Below, piece after piece: positions 19,850-30,122 of a stretch of DNA of 64,000 nucleotides. The DNA is from Streptococcus sp. 2342. Its GTDB lineage: Bacteria > Bacillota > Bacilli > Lactobacillales > Streptococcaceae. Positions within the stretch are counted from its first letter, which is position 1. Each line of letters opens with the position of its first letter. Position numbers and translations under genes: made by a program. Below the pieces are notes generated by a model. The model saw nothing but the letters and a program-made list of their open reading frames with translations. It ran no database searches and was not told the DNA's origin. The stretch is from assembly GCF_013276795.1 (NCBI RefSeq), contig NZ_VMLR01000005.1, forward strand, positions 1 through 64,000, written 5' to 3'.

Positions 19850-19874
19850 ACATAGAAATTTTTAAAAATTTTCT

Positions 19875-21464
19875 CTATCGTAAACCTGCCACTAGTTCAG
19901 AAGCTATACTAGCTGATTCCAAACGTAGTATGGTCATTTCATCTACCTTCCCTAATAATGGCATTGCACCATACCAAACAATGGTCTTGTTTACCAAAAG
20001 AATAGGCGTGACTATTTTTGATTGAGTAAAAGATACTTTAATTTTCTGGCTCTTCAACTGGTCTAGCCATGCTTTATTTGCAACCGTCTCTGGTATACAT
20101 ATCTCAATCTGACTCATTCTAAATTCTTTTAGAAAATTCATCAGTTTTGTCTGGTGCGCATAAGGCAAAATAAGCAGACATTCCTGTCTTTCCCCTGCCA
20201 AGTCCTCTCTCAGCACATTCTCATATCTACTATCAACATAAACGAATTGTTTCTCCTCACCCTCAATGGCACGATAATCCATCTTTCGATAAGCTACTTG
20301 TCGTTTCTGAAACATCTTTTCTAAATAAGGAACATGAATATCCACATAATCGAAAATACGTACCAAAGACTTATCCTTGTAGTTTCTATGAATCCGACCT
20401 GCATACTGAATCAAATTATTTTTCCAAGAAAAGGGTGCTGCCAAGATCAGCGTGTCCAACTGAGGCAAGTCAAAACCTTCGCCAATGTATTTTCCAGTAG
20501 ACAATAAAACAAACCCTTTATCTAACTGTTCTAACGTCTCCATTAAACTTGTTCTATCTCGGACTTTGGTTTTTCCGCTAATAATATAACAGTCATCAAC
20601 CTCTTTCTCTTTCAATAACTTTTCAAAGACATTTATCTGTTGAGTTCGATTGACTAGAACCAAGATATTCCGCCCTTCTGCCACTTGGGCTAGAATATCC
20701 TTGAGAATCAACTGATTCCTCACTGAGTCAGTAGCAATCCAATCACTAAGCTGTATAAAATTACTTGCTTTGGTCTTTTCAATCTCCAAATGACCAAAAG
20801 AAGTGAATCTTAATTGCAATTGCCGTTTAAAATCCGTTTCCCTCTTATCAGCAGTATGGAGTATCTCACCCATTCTCTGAAAAACAATAGGCTCATAACC
20901 ATTCTTACGCTCAGGCGTAGCCGTCAAACCGTAAAGATACTTCCCTCTAAACTGAGCAACAACTTTTTCAAACATCAAGGCAGAGACATGATGACACTCA
21001 TCCACAATCATCATCTCATACTCATCCAAAAGACTTTGACTATTTTCCAACTTAAATAGAGATTGAATCATAACGACATCAACCAGTTTACTCAGCCATT
21101 TCTTAGTCCCACCGTACTGCCCAACATAGCCGATTACCCTTTCACGACCTGATGGCGTATAACGGGTAGCTTCTTCCTCTTCGAAAGTCAAAAAACACTT
21201 TAGGCGATCCAGCCACTGGTCTAAGAGTTGCCTATTATGAACTAGGATAATTGTTTTGGCCTTCCTTTTAGAGATGAGAGCAGCACCTAAAACGGTCTTT
21301 CCAAAACCGGTCTCCGCATGAAGTAAACCATTTTCTTTAGAAGTCATATCTGACAGGGCTAACTCTTGCTCAAAAGTGAGTTCTCCCTTAAATTCCACTC
21401 TAATAGACCTTTGTACCTTTCTCCTATCTTCCACAACTACCTGCTCATACTCAATGAAAATCAA
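19875..21464 (-). CDS. superfamily II helicase half of a BOX-split primase-helicase gene
   Basis: The frame encodes 529 residues of a DEAD/DEAH-type helicase: Walker A HAETGFGKT (about 55-63), Walker B DECHH, SAT-like GLTATPER, and motif VI QYAGRIHRNY. Its only N-terminal start is a TTG inside the BOX element, and the first residues (MIFIEYEQ) are BOX-derived. The 5' neighbour is an archaeo-eukaryotic primase frame interrupted by the same BOX. In related bacteria primase and helicase of the TOTE conflict type occur in one long protein, so I read this as the severed C-terminal half. Translation of this piece is uncertain. Confidence 0.7.
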   Translation of the reverse strand: MIFIEYEQVVVEDRRKVQRSIRVEFKGELTFEQELALSDMTSKENGLLHAETGFGKTVLGAALISKRKAKTIILVHNRQLLDQWLDRLKCFLTFEEEEATRYTPSGRERVIGYVGQYGGTKKWLSKLVDVVMIQSLFKLENSQSLLDEYEMMIVDECHHVSALMFEKVVAQFRGKYLYGLTATPERKNGYEPIVFQRMGEILHTADKRETDFKRQLQLRFTSFGHLEIEKTKASNFIQLSDWIATDSVRNQLILKDILAQVAEGRNILVLVNRTQQINVFEKLLKEKEVDDCYIISGKTKVRDRTSLMETLEQLDKGFVLLSTGKYIGEGFDLPQLDTLILAAPFSWKNNLIQYAGRIHRNYKDKSLVRIFDYVDIHVPYLEKMFQKRQVAYRKMDYRAIEGEEKQFVYVDSRYENVLREDLAGERQECLLILPYAHQTKLMNFLKEFRMSQIEICIPETVANKAWLDQLKSQKIKVSFTQSKIVTPILLVNKTIVWYGAMPLLGKVDEMTILRLESASIASELVAGLR

Positions 21465-21551
21465 AGAGCAAACTAGGAAGCTAGCCGTAGGCAGTACTTG
21501 AGTACGGCAAGGCGAAGCTGACGTGGTTTAAATTTGATTTTCGAAGAGTAT
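21447..21551. repeat. BOX element inserted in the primase-helicase gene
   Basis: Starts ATACTCAATGAAAATCAAAG, contains TACGGCAAGGCGAAGCTGACG (the BOX-A core), and ends GATTTTCGAAGAGTAT. It supplies the last residues of the primase frame, a stop, and the TTG start of the helicase frame. Confidence 0.88.
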
Positions 21552-22659
21552 TAAATTTATCTTGCGATGGATATAGTAAACCTCTTGGTAGCCATAAATA
21601 ATGATCGGATTCTCCAAATAAATACATTCGCTCAGGAATTTGATAGGTTGGCTGTCGCATAGCCTGCTTTAAATAAAATTCGGGATTAGAAAATGAAGCC
21701 ATATTTTTCAAGAAAAACAGTGTCTTGGGTGTCACAGACGATTTTTCAAGTTGGATCATATTGGATAAGACGACCTTCAACTCCTTGTCCAATTCTTGCT
21801 TGCCTAACTCCTCTTGGATTAACAGTGCCACTTTAGCAGTTGAAACCCTCTGAATTTCTTGTAAATACCTCCATTGGTCTTTATAAGGCTGAAACTGTTC
21901 ATTCACAAAGACCGTTCGCCCTTGATGATAAGCTTCTCCTTGAAAAGGAAGGGCAATCAAATTGCCAAATCCACCTTTAGGAAGAACATCCTGATTTGGA
22001 AACATGCGATCAAAAGAATCAAAGGACAGTTGCATACTTTCCTGCATTGCCAGTTCTAACAGTTTCTTTCCAAACAAGCGAGCCTCTCGACTCGGAATCG
22101 CTTCCTCAAAGAAGAACCAAATATGGAGTCCGTGACCCGAACGAGAAATCTCTAAATGGGCTTCCATCTGGCGTTCCCTGGCTATTCTTCGAATGGCTAA
22201 ACCGGCTTCTTTCCAATCTCTTTCATCCAAATCCAGTACCAAAAAATAACAGCTATCATCTAAGTGCATAGGAAAGATACCGATAGCTGTCTCCCCACGA
22301 AAATGAGATTTCAAAACGGAATCCGTCAATGTCTGGAAACTTCGTTTTTCAGGTGGCAACTGCTTCCAACCATAATCATAGGATGGAAAATACTGAATTT
22401 TCCCTTGATCATTGATAAAGCTCTTAGCATAAACATCATAACGGCCAGCAAACACGGAGGTAAACAATTGTAATTTTTCTTGCGTCGTCAAGTGACTACT
22501 TTGAAGTTGGAACATCTCCTCGAACCGAGAGCGTTCCATAACAAACTGACTCTTGTCTTTAAGACGTTTACACAAGAAAAACTCACTATCCCCATTAAAA
22601 GAAGAAAAGACATCAAGTACTTCTACCACAATTCCATCCAAAGACACAAAAACAGCCAT
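21481..22659 (-). CDS. archaeo-eukaryotic primase half (TOTE-type) of a BOX-split gene
   Basis: The 392-residue frame contains an AEP primase domain: acidic motif FLVLDLDERDW (about 144-154), the HLEISRSGHGLHIWFFFEE stretch with the conserved SGxGxHxW pattern, and DVLPKGGFGNLIALPFQ. This type occurs in TOTE-like conflict systems fused to a helicase. The last 14 residues come from the BOX repeat. Start is the ATG at 22659 with SD GGAGGGG; a longer upstream frame has no SD. Defence function is inference from family and neighbours. Confidence 0.72.
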   Translation of the reverse strand: MAVFVSLDGIVVEVLDVFSSFNGDSEFFLCKRLKDKSQFVMERSRFEEMFQLQSSHLTTQEKLQLFTSVFAGRYDVYAKSFINDQGKIQYFPSYDYGWKQLPPEKRSFQTLTDSVLKSHFRGETAIGIFPMHLDDSCYFLVLDLDERDWKEAGLAIRRIARERQMEAHLEISRSGHGLHIWFFFEEAIPSREARLFGKKLLELAMQESMQLSFDSFDRMFPNQDVLPKGGFGNLIALPFQGEAYHQGRTVFVNEQFQPYKDQWRYLQEIQRVSTAKVALLIQEELGKQELDKELKVVLSNMIQLEKSSVTPKTLFFLKNMASFSNPEFYLKQAMRQPTYQIPERMYLFGESDHYLWLPRGLLYPSQDKFNTLRKSNLNHVSFALPYSSTAYG

Positions 22660-22787
22660 AAGAGTCCCCTCCTTGATTCCTATAGGCTGATTATAACAAG
22701 AATGTCTGAAATTGTACACGAAAATAAAATCCAAATAGCACTGAAAGTACGAGATAAATAGAGTTTAAACGAGCAATCTATAAAATT

Positions 22788-22827
22788 AAAAAAACACATA
22801 TTATCAAGCGAAATCTTTGATGATATG
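22788..22827 (-). terminator. terminator of the fic gene
   Basis: Eleven-base stem CATATTATCAA (22797-22807) / TTGATGATATG (22817-22827); on the minus strand it is followed by a long T run. The rest of 22660-22895 shows no gene. Confidence 0.7.
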
Positions 22828-22895
22828 CGTTTTCTTGTAGGAATATTTACTTCATTTTTTTCCTAAAATTCAATGTTTACTCAGTATTAGGATTT

Positions 22896-23690
22896 TTAAA
22901 GATCGAGTTCTAGATACATCTTTTCTGATGACAGATCGTTTTGACCACCGAGCAAGAGATTTTCAAAAAAAGCTGTTAAAAACTCAGGACGTCGCTGTAA
23001 AATCTTTGCATTATCTAATACCAAGGCATCACGAAAATACTTGGCATGTTGCTGAAATGGTGTATTATCAATATCAAAACCAAACTCACGAAGATATTGA
23101 ATCAAAAAGACCGTTACCGTCCGAGTGTTTCCTTCGCGAAATGGATGAATTTGCCAGATTCCTGAAATAAAACGCTGGATTTGTTTAACCATATCCGCCT
23201 GGGTTAGTGTCGCATATGCAACTTGTTTTTCCTGATTAAAATCATAATCCAAGGTCATTTGAATCATGGAGTAATCAGAGTACACAACACTTTCACCATT
23301 CAAAACAGGTTCATGCTTTGTGATATTGGTCTGACGAAATTGACCTACCGGAATCGAGGGTTCAAATATATCTTGAAATAACTCCTTATGAATAGCAAGT
23401 AAAGTCGCAGGACTGAATCTAAAGCCTCTTCTAGACAAGAGTTCTACGATACGCAAAGAAACCAAGTCTGCCTCCTCCGTACTCGCATCAACGGTATGAT
23501 GATAAGCCGTTGCATCCTCATAAACCTGCTCATAAGTCAGTTCTCCCCGGGACTGTTTCTCAGCCAAAGATTCCATATACTCTGATGGCACTAGATTGTC
23601 AACTTTCTGCAGACCAAAACCTATCCGCCATAAATCACGTTTCGCTTCATAAGACAAGTTTGGATTGTCAATGTTGTAAGTTGATTGCAT
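22896..23690 (-). CDS. Fic-family protein (putative AMP transferase)
   Basis: Fic domains transfer AMP or similar groups to target proteins. The 264-residue protein carries the catalytic motif HPFREGNTRTV (His about 196) and the Fic helical core, with an N-terminal region like cell-filamentation Fic proteins. SD GAAAGGA before the start. I see no separate antitoxin gene and no certain inhibitory motif. Placed among defence genes; the target is unknown. Confidence 0.85.
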   Translation of the reverse strand: MQSTYNIDNPNLSYEAKRDLWRIGFGLQKVDNLVPSEYMESLAEKQSRGELTYEQVYEDATAYHHTVDASTEEADLVSLRIVELLSRRGFRFSPATLLAIHKELFQDIFEPSIPVGQFRQTNITKHEPVLNGESVVYSDYSMIQMTLDYDFNQEKQVAYATLTQADMVKQIQRFISGIWQIHPFREGNTRTVTVFLIQYLREFGFDIDNTPFQQHAKYFRDALVLDNAKILQRRPEFLTAFFENLLLGGQNDLSSEKMYLELDL

Positions 23691-23759
23691 AGAAAGATCC
23701 TTTCAATTGTTTTTCTGTGTCATAGGTAAATGGTGAAATGGGCATGGAATTGGCAAAAA

Positions 23760-23902
23760 TTATAAAAAACCATCATTGGCATACACCACTCTGAACTCGT
23801 TGGTCTGTTCAAATCCCAACTCAATTCCCCCAACACCTGAGAAGAAGGCTGCAATGTTGTTTGCGTGCGGGTTTGAATTGAAAAAATTTGTTATGTAGTA
23901 CC
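23760..23902 (-). pseudogene. N-terminal relic of a second cytosine-C5 DNA methyltransferase
   Basis: In frame on the minus strand reads NNIAAFFSGVGGIELGFEQT, then NEFRVVYANDGFL and a stop. This is motif I and the start of motif II of a C5 methyltransferase, cut short where the family continues VYANEFD. No start codon remains. It differs from the intact methyltransferase at 25.7-26.8 kb, so it belonged to another restriction-modification system. Confidence 0.65.
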
Positions 23903-23915
23903 CTAATCTAAGGAA

Positions 23916-25747
23916 TTAAAACAATGCCTCTAATTTTTCTTTGATATCCTGGAACATTTTTGGATCTGACTGTAATTTTGAAACAGCTCTTCTCTGCTCC
24001 TGAAAAACATCTTCAGAAGTTATGTCTTCTATTCCCAATGCTTCTTTAGTTTTTTTTCTAAAATATTCTTTTCCGTTTTCATCTGTAGAAAAGTCATAAT
24101 CCTCACTATCTACACTATCGCATAGCTTAGCCAAATAAAGTTCTGGAGTTTGAAAAGGAAGATAGGAGACGTATCTAGACCAATAGTCTATAAATCTTCT
24201 TCGCTTTTCAATTAATTCAGTATCATTTCTTTGGCCTTTATTTCCTGAAACTTTGAATTTAATTGAACATCCTGTTAGCTCTCGGATAATTTTATCAAGC
24301 TTTCCATTGTCTGCTTCAGGAATTTTATCTGATATAATAACACCATTTTCAAGATAGTTCATTAAATTATTTGATTCACTAACATTAGTGTTTTGATCTC
24401 CATCAAGCCAAAAATAATGGTTATCGGAATCTAAATACGAAGAGTTTAAAATATTATTACAAATTATTTGATTTGCTCCACCAGGAATATATCTCACTAC
24501 TAAATTCTGTTTAAGATTCTCACTACCTGAATGAGTGATAATAAAATCTAGAATATATTTAGCTAGTCTATCTTCAACATAAATCATCTTCCTAGAATGA
24601 TACACATCACCTAATTCAAAAAATACATCCTGATAATCAATATTTTCAATAACATCTATCTTTTCTCCGTTTTTCACTAAAAGTTTCACAGCTTCTCTAG
24701 GAAAATCTTTTATAAGTTGTGTAGAATGTGTAGTGATAATAATTTGATGTTTTTTATTTAAACACTCTTGAAGTAAAAACTCTTTAAATTTATAGATTGC
24801 ACTCGGATGAAGTGAGATTTCAGGTTCATCTATTAATATTAATGAATTTGATTGCGCATTTACTATATCATTTACTAACAAAATAATTCTAGCTTCACCT
24901 GTTCCTGCAAAAGCCTCAGAATATTCTTTTCCAGATTTTTTCATCCAAATGGTTTTGGAAGCTTTTATATCATCACCTTTTGAATACAACTTATGAGTTA
25001 AAATTTGAATGTCTGTATAAGATTCATCCATTATTTCACTAATAATTTCACAAACTTTATCATCAACTTTAACATTATCTATAACCATTTCCTTTTTATA
25101 ACGCGTATAGCTACTTGTATTATTCTTTAAAATATCAGCAACTGGTTTAGATCGTAATCTTATAAAATCTTGTTTACTACGTTGGGTAGAAATTTTTTTA
25201 AAATTATAGTGATAGAAAAATAAATCAAAAGCAGAAACATATTCTTTACAATCACAAAAGACAACATTTTTTCAATGCCATCCCATCTGTCTGTCGAAGA
25301 ACTTCCGATATATTTATTTTTGGGTAATCTTTCCATCCCATATTGTTTTTGAGGAGCATATGGCTCCCAATAATCTAATCCTTTTTTTGTTCCAGAACGG
25401 CCTTTAAGAACTTCTACATTTCTAGAAGCTTTAATGTTATAATATGAATAGATTAAACACTGTTTTCCATCCACTTCATCTATTTGATCAACATTTGTAC
25501 TAAACCAATATTCAGACACACTTTTATTGGCTGGAGAACCATATAAAGCTTGTAAAATTGAAGTTTTATTTACTCCATTTCTACCAACTAATAAAGTAAT
25601 AGGGAAATTAAAATTTATCCTTGAATTTAATGATAAACTCTTGTAATGAGGAAATCGTATATAATCAATATAAGGATAAAATTGATTTTTATTTTTAGAA
25701 AAATTTTTAGTTATTCCTTCTAAACTCTTAATTATCTGATTGTCCAT
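23916..25747 (-). pseudogene. OLD-like AAA ATPase-TOPRIM protein, frameshifted
   Basis: Two frames, 25747-25160 and 25088-23916, are one gene of about 610 residues broken by a one-base change. The first gives the P-loop VGRNGVNKTSIL (about 52-63). The second gives Walker B LILIDEPEISLHPSA, the switch His ITTHSTQ, and TOPRIM-type acids in MIYVEDRLAKY and FWLDGDQN. Reading GAAAAAATG with one more A restores a continuous product across the join. The run is A6 on the coding strand (T6 at 25267-25272). The gene overlaps the methyltransferase by 20 bases, suggesting a nuclease/ATPase partner. It could be inactive, phase-variable or a sequencing error. Confidence 0.75.
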
Positions 25748-26819
25748 TTGCTATCTCCCTATAAACCGACATAAAATAATTTCCACTAGCTTGAGCTAAT
25801 TTCACTGGAACTGCATTACCAATTTGTTTAGCTAATTGACCTCTATTTCCAACAAAAATATAGTCATCATCAAAAGACTGTAATCTTGCAGCTTCTCTTG
25901 CACTTAAAGCTCTATTTTGAGTTGGGTGCCCAAATCTACCTTTTGAATATGACATACATCCTCCTGTAATAGTAATGGAAGGTTTGTTGATATCTAATAT
26001 TCCATATACATCACTATGACCTGAACGATTTTTATGACAATTTAATTCTAAAGATTTTGGCAAAGAAGTTCTACTTCCCCCATTATTTCTAATATGAGTA
26101 ATTCTCTCAATATTTAAATTAGATAGTTTGTTTGCAACATGATTGTAGATACCTTCTCCAATATATTCTTCACCCCCTTCAATAGGAGGCAAGTCCATTA
26201 TTACACCAGCATTAATCCATGGAAGAAGGTTCAATTCTGGTATATTTGAATGAGTTTTGGAAGGCAAATTCAAAGTTAAATTTGTGTTATCAATAATTTC
26301 TTTTCTAATCCCGTGTAACACCAATCTTTTTCTCGATTGAGGAACTCCATAATCAGCTGTATTTAAAATGTTATAAATAACACTATAATTATTATCGATT
26401 GATGTCAAAAATTTTTTAAAGATTTTTTCATTTCTTGTTCTAGTCATACCCGCAACATTTTCCATTAATAGAAAATCAGGATTCAATTCATTAATCAAAC
26501 GAAGAAATTGAAAAACAAGTTGATTCCTCTCGTCATTTTCATCATTAGTACCAATAGTTGAAAAACCTTGACATGGTGGGCATGCCACAAGCATTAGTTT
26601 ATCGTCTGTATCAACTTTAAGATGCTCTTTTACTTCATCTCCTGATACTAAATTTATATCTTTATCTATTACAGACACCTCAGGATTATTTAATTTATAA
26701 GTTTTAACAGCTACGGAATCAATTTCAACAGCAACTTGAACATCTATGCCTGATTTTTTAAGGCCACTTGTAGTGCCACCTGCACCGCTAAATAAATCAA
26801 TAGCAACAATTTTCCCCAT
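25728..26819 (-). CDS. DNA (cytosine-C5) methyltransferase, Dcm-like
   Basis: Complete 363-residue C5 methyltransferase: motif I IDLFSGAGGTTSGL, catalytic motif IV ACPPCQGFS (Cys about 82), motif VI ENVAG, motif VIII QSRKRLVL, motif X GNAVP. SD AGGAGA five bases before the ATG. It overlaps the downstream ATPase-TOPRIM gene. Target sequence cannot be predicted from the recognition domain by eye. Confidence 0.92.
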   Translation of the reverse strand: MGKIVAIDLFSGAGGTTSGLKKSGIDVQVAVEIDSVAVKTYKLNNPEVSVIDKDINLVSGDEVKEHLKVDTDDKLMLVACPPCQGFSTIGTNDENDERNQLVFQFLRLINELNPDFLLMENVAGMTRTRNEKIFKKFLTSIDNNYSVIYNILNTADYGVPQSRKRLVLHGIRKEIIDNTNLTLNLPSKTHSNIPELNLLPWINAGVIMDLPPIEGGEEYIGEGIYNHVANKLSNLNIERITHIRNNGGSRTSLPKSLELNCHKNRSGHSDVYGILDINKPSITITGGCMSYSKGRFGHPTQNRALSAREAARLQSFDDDYIFVGNRGQLAKQIGNAVPVKLAQASGNYFMSVYREIANGQSDN

Positions 26820-26863
26820 AGTATTCTCCTAAAGTTTCTCCTTTTTATTATAACACTATCAAA

Positions 26864-26892
26864 TGTAAAACCCAACCCGATAGGGTTAGGTT
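26864..26892 (-). terminator. valS terminator
   Basis: Ten-base stem AACCCAACCC (26869-26878) / GGGTTAGGTT (26883-26892) with loop GATA, T run on the minus strand. Confidence 0.85.
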
Positions 26893-26899
26893 TTTAACA

Positions 26900-29551
26900 T
26901 TATTTCACCAACTTCTTCATCTCATCAATACGTGCGACAGTCGCATCGTATTTAGCTTGGTAGTCGGCTTGTTTGTCGCGTTCTTTTTGGACGACTTCTG
27001 GTTTGGCGTTGGCTACGAAGCGTTCGTTAGAGAGCTTCTTGCCGACCATGTCCAGTTCTTTTTGCCATTTAGCCAGTTCCTTGTCGAGACGAGCGAGTTC
27101 TTCTTCGACATTGAGGAGGTCTGCGAGAGGCAAGTAGATTTCTGCTCCTGTGATGACGCTTGACATAGCCAGTTCAGGCGCAGGGATGGTTGATGCAATT
27201 TCCAAATGTTCTGGATTTGTGAATCGTTTGATGTAGTTGACATTGCTGTTAAAGAAGGCTTCCAAGTCGCTATCGCTTGTCTTAACAAGGATGGTGATTG
27301 GCTTGCTTGGTGCTACGTTTACTTCCGCACGCGCATTACGAACAGCACGGATCAAGTCTTTGAGGCTTTCGACACCTGTGTGGGCCGCAAGGTCTTCAAA
27401 GTCTGGATTAACAGTTGGGTATGCAGCTGTAACGATAGAGCCTTCTGAGATTTGTCCAAAGATTTCCTCTGTCACGAATGGCATGATTGGGTGAAGGAGA
27501 CGAAGGATCTTGTCCAAAGTGTAAAGGAGAACAGAACGTGTGATAACTTTCTCTTCTTCGTTGTCGCTATAAAGGACTTCCTTGGTCAACTCAACATACC
27601 AGTCCGCAAACTCATCCCAGATGAAGTTGTAGAGGATGTGGCCAGCCACACCAAACTCAAACTTATCAAAGTTGGCAGTTGCTTTTCCGATAGTTTCATT
27701 GAGGTTGTGGAGAATCCAGCGGTCTGTGACATTCCCAGCTTCCTTATTGACAACTTTTTCAACATTGGCAGTTGCTTGCTCGAGGGTCAAACCTTCATTG
27801 TTCATGAGGATGTAGCGAGAGATGTTCCAGATCTTGTTAATGAAGTTCCATGAAGCATCCATTTTCTCATAAGAGAAACGCACGTCTTGTCCTGGCGCAG
27901 AACCGTTTGAAAGGAACCATCGAAGGGCATCGGCACCGTATTTCTCGATAACATCCATCGGGTCAATCCCGTTACCGAGAGACTTAGACATCTTGCGTCC
28001 TTGCTCGTCACGAATGAGACCATGGATAAGGACGTTTTGGAATGGCTGACGACCAGTGAATTCCAAGGATTGGAAGATCATACGAGACACCCAGAAGAAG
28101 ATGATGTCGTAACCTGTAACCAAGGTTGAAGTTGGGAAGTAACGTTTGAAGTCTTCTGAGTCTACATCAGGCCAGCCCATGGTTGAGAATGGCCAAAGGG
28201 CCGAACTAAACCAAGTATCCAAGACGTCTTCATCTTGTGTCCATCCGTCACCTTCTGGAGCTTCTTCGCCGACATACATTTCACCCTCAGCATTGTACCA
28301 AGCAGGGATTTGGTGACCCCACCAGAGCTGACGAGAGATTACCCAGTCGTGGACATTTTCCATCCATTGAAGGAAGGTATCGTTGAAACGAGGTGGGTAA
28401 AATTCTACCTTGTCCTCTGTGTCTTGGTTGGCAATAGCATTTTTTGCCAATTGGTCCATCTTAACGAACCATTGAGTAGACAAACGTGGCTCCACCACTA
28501 CACCTGTACGCTCTGAGTGTCCAACACTGTGGACACGTTTTTCGATTTTAACAAGGGCACCGATTTCTTCCAACTTAGCAACGACTGCCTTACGAGCTTC
28601 AAAACGGTCCATGCCTGCAAATTCGAAGGCAAGCTCATTCATAGTTCCGTCGTCGTTCATGACGTTGACTTGTGGCAAGTTGTGACGTTGACCCACCAAG
28701 AAGTCGTTTGGATCATGGGCAGGTGTGATTTTTACGACACCAGTACCAAACTCAGGATCTGCATGCTCGTCTCCAACGATTGGAATGAGTTTATTAGCGA
28801 TTGGGAGGATGACGTTTTTACCAATCAAGTCCTTGTAGCGTGGGTCTTCTGGATTGACCGCAACGGCAACGTCCCCAAACATAGTCTCAGGACGAGTTGT
28901 CGCCACTTCAAGGGCGCGTGAGCCGTCTTCCAGTATGTAATTCATGTGGTAGAAGGCACCTTCGACATCCTTGTGGATCACCTCAATATCAGAAAGGGCT
29001 GTGCGAGCAGCTGGGTCCCAGTTGATGATAAACTCACCACGATAGATCCAACCTTTCTTGTAAAGGTCCACAAAGACCTTACGAACAGCTTTTGACAAAC
29101 CTTCGTCAAGAGTGAAACGCTCACGAGAGTAGTCTACAGAGATCCCCATCTTGCCCCATTGTTCCTTGATAGTAGTGGCATATTCGTCTTTCCATTCCCA
29201 GACCTTGTCGAGGAATTTTTCACGACCTAGGTCATAACGTGTAATGCCCTCTCCGCGCAAGCGTTCCTCAACCTTAGCTTGAGTCGCAATCCCCGCGTGG
29301 TCCATCCCTGGAAGCCAAAGTGTATCAAAGCCTTGCATGCGTTTTTGGCGGATAATGATATCCTGCAAAGTCGTATCCCAAGCGTGACCAAGGTGAAGCT
29401 TACCAGTTACATTTGGTGGTGGAATCACGATTGAATAAGGCTTAGCCTTTTGATCGCCTGAAGGCTTGAAAACATCGGCATCAAGCCATTTTTGGTAACG
29501 ACCAGCCTCAACCTCGGCTGGATTGTATTTAGGTGAAAGTTCTTTAGACAT
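26900..29551 (-). CDS. valS: valyl-tRNA synthetase
   Basis: Class-I synthetase charging tRNA-Val. The 883-residue protein shows the HIGH-type motif [16 protein letters not shown] (about 42-57), the editing CP1 region with [13 protein letters not shown], the KMSKSLGN motif (about 523-530) and a C-terminal coiled coil. Full length. It overlaps the small kinase gene by 8 bases and is now several genes away from a T-box leader that probably once preceded its operon directly. Confidence 0.97.
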   Translation of the reverse strand: MSKELSPKYNPAEVEAGRYQKWLDADVFKPSGDQKAKPYSIVIPPPNVTGKLHLGHAWDTTLQDIIIRQKRMQGFDTLWLPGMDHAGIATQAKVEERLRGEGITRYDLGREKFLDKVWEWKDEYATTIKEQWGKMGISVDYSRERFTLDEGLSKAVRKVFVDLYKKGWIYRGEFIINWDPAARTALSDIEVIHKDVEGAFYHMNYILEDGSRALEVATTRPETMFGDVAVAVNPEDPRYKDLIGKNVILPIANKLIPIVGDEHADPEFGTGVVKITPAHDPNDFLVGQRHNLPQVNVMNDDGTMNELAFEFAGMDRFEARKAVVAKLEEIGALVKIEKRVHSVGHSERTGVVVEPRLSTQWFVKMDQLAKNAIANQDTEDKVEFYPPRFNDTFLQWMENVHDWVISRQLWWGHQIPAWYNAEGEMYVGEEAPEGDGWTQDEDVLDTWFSSALWPFSTMGWPDVDSEDFKRYFPTSTLVTGYDIIFFWVSRMIFQSLEFTGRQPFQNVLIHGLIRDEQGRKMSKSLGNGIDPMDVIEKYGADALRWFLSNGSAPGQDVRFSYEKMDASWNFINKIWNISRYILMNNEGLTLEQATANVEKVVNKEAGNVTDRWILHNLNETIGKATANFDKFEFGVAGHILYNFIWDEFADWYVELTKEVLYSDNEEEKVITRSVLLYTLDKILRLLHPIMPFVTEEIFGQISEGSIVTAAYPTVNPDFEDLAAHTGVESLKDLIRAVRNARAEVNVAPSKPITILVKTSDSDLEAFFNSNVNYIKRFTNPEHLEIASTIPAPELAMSSVITGAEIYLPLADLLNVEEELARLDKELAKWQKELDMVGKKLSNERFVANAKPEVVQKERDKQADYQAKYDATVARIDEMKKLVK

Positions 29552-30122
29552 GTGTTTGTCCTTTCTCTATTTTGTTCATTTTATTTTGAATTTGCTTAGC
29601 AGCTTCTTCTGCAGACAGATTCGTATTATTTATTTTAAGGTAGTGGTGCAACTCATTTGGTTGATGTTGGGAATTTAATTGAAGTGTTTCAGTAGTCTCC
29701 AAAATTTCTCTTTCAGATACCTCAATATGTCGTTTTAAGGGTTTGTGCTTCAACCGGTTCTCCGTTCGATTTCGACGTAAACGCTCTTCAAGACTTGTTT
29801 CCAACTCAACAAACAGAATCTCTTGATGAAAGTTATCCAATAAATCCTGAATTTGCTTTAAATACATCAGCTGGTACTGATTTGAAAAATCAATTACGTC
29901 AGTTAAAATTACTGATCGCTGATTTCTTGCACTTGCTCCAAGGAAAGAAAAGGTGATTCCACGAACAAATTCCCACATTTCCTCTGTAAAGTCCTGATAG
30001 ATTTCTAATGCAAAATCGATGGCTTGATGGTTATAAAAGAGGGTAGCATCTGTCAGTCGAGATAACTCTTGACCAATCGTCATTTTCCCAGAAGCCGGAG
30101 CCCCAATGATGAAAATGTGCAT
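29544..30122 (-). CDS. P-loop kinase-like AAA protein
   Basis: The 192-residue protein opens [20 protein letters not shown] with a Walker A (GAPASGKMT) and continues as a small nucleotide/shikimate-kinase-like fold ([37 protein letters not shown], a lid-like basic segment). Substrate unknown. ATG at 30122 overlaps the stop of the RhuM-GNAT gene as TGATG, so translation is coupled. Confidence 0.75.
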   Translation of the reverse strand: MHIFIIGAPASGKMTIGQELSRLTDATLFYNHQAIDFALEIYQDFTEEMWEFVRGITFSFLGASARNQRSVILTDVIDFSNQYQLMYLKQIQDLLDNFHQEILFVELETSLEERLRRNRTENRLKHKPLKRHIEVSEREILETTETLQLNSQHQPNELHHYLKINNTNLSAEEAAKQIQNKMNKIEKGQTHV

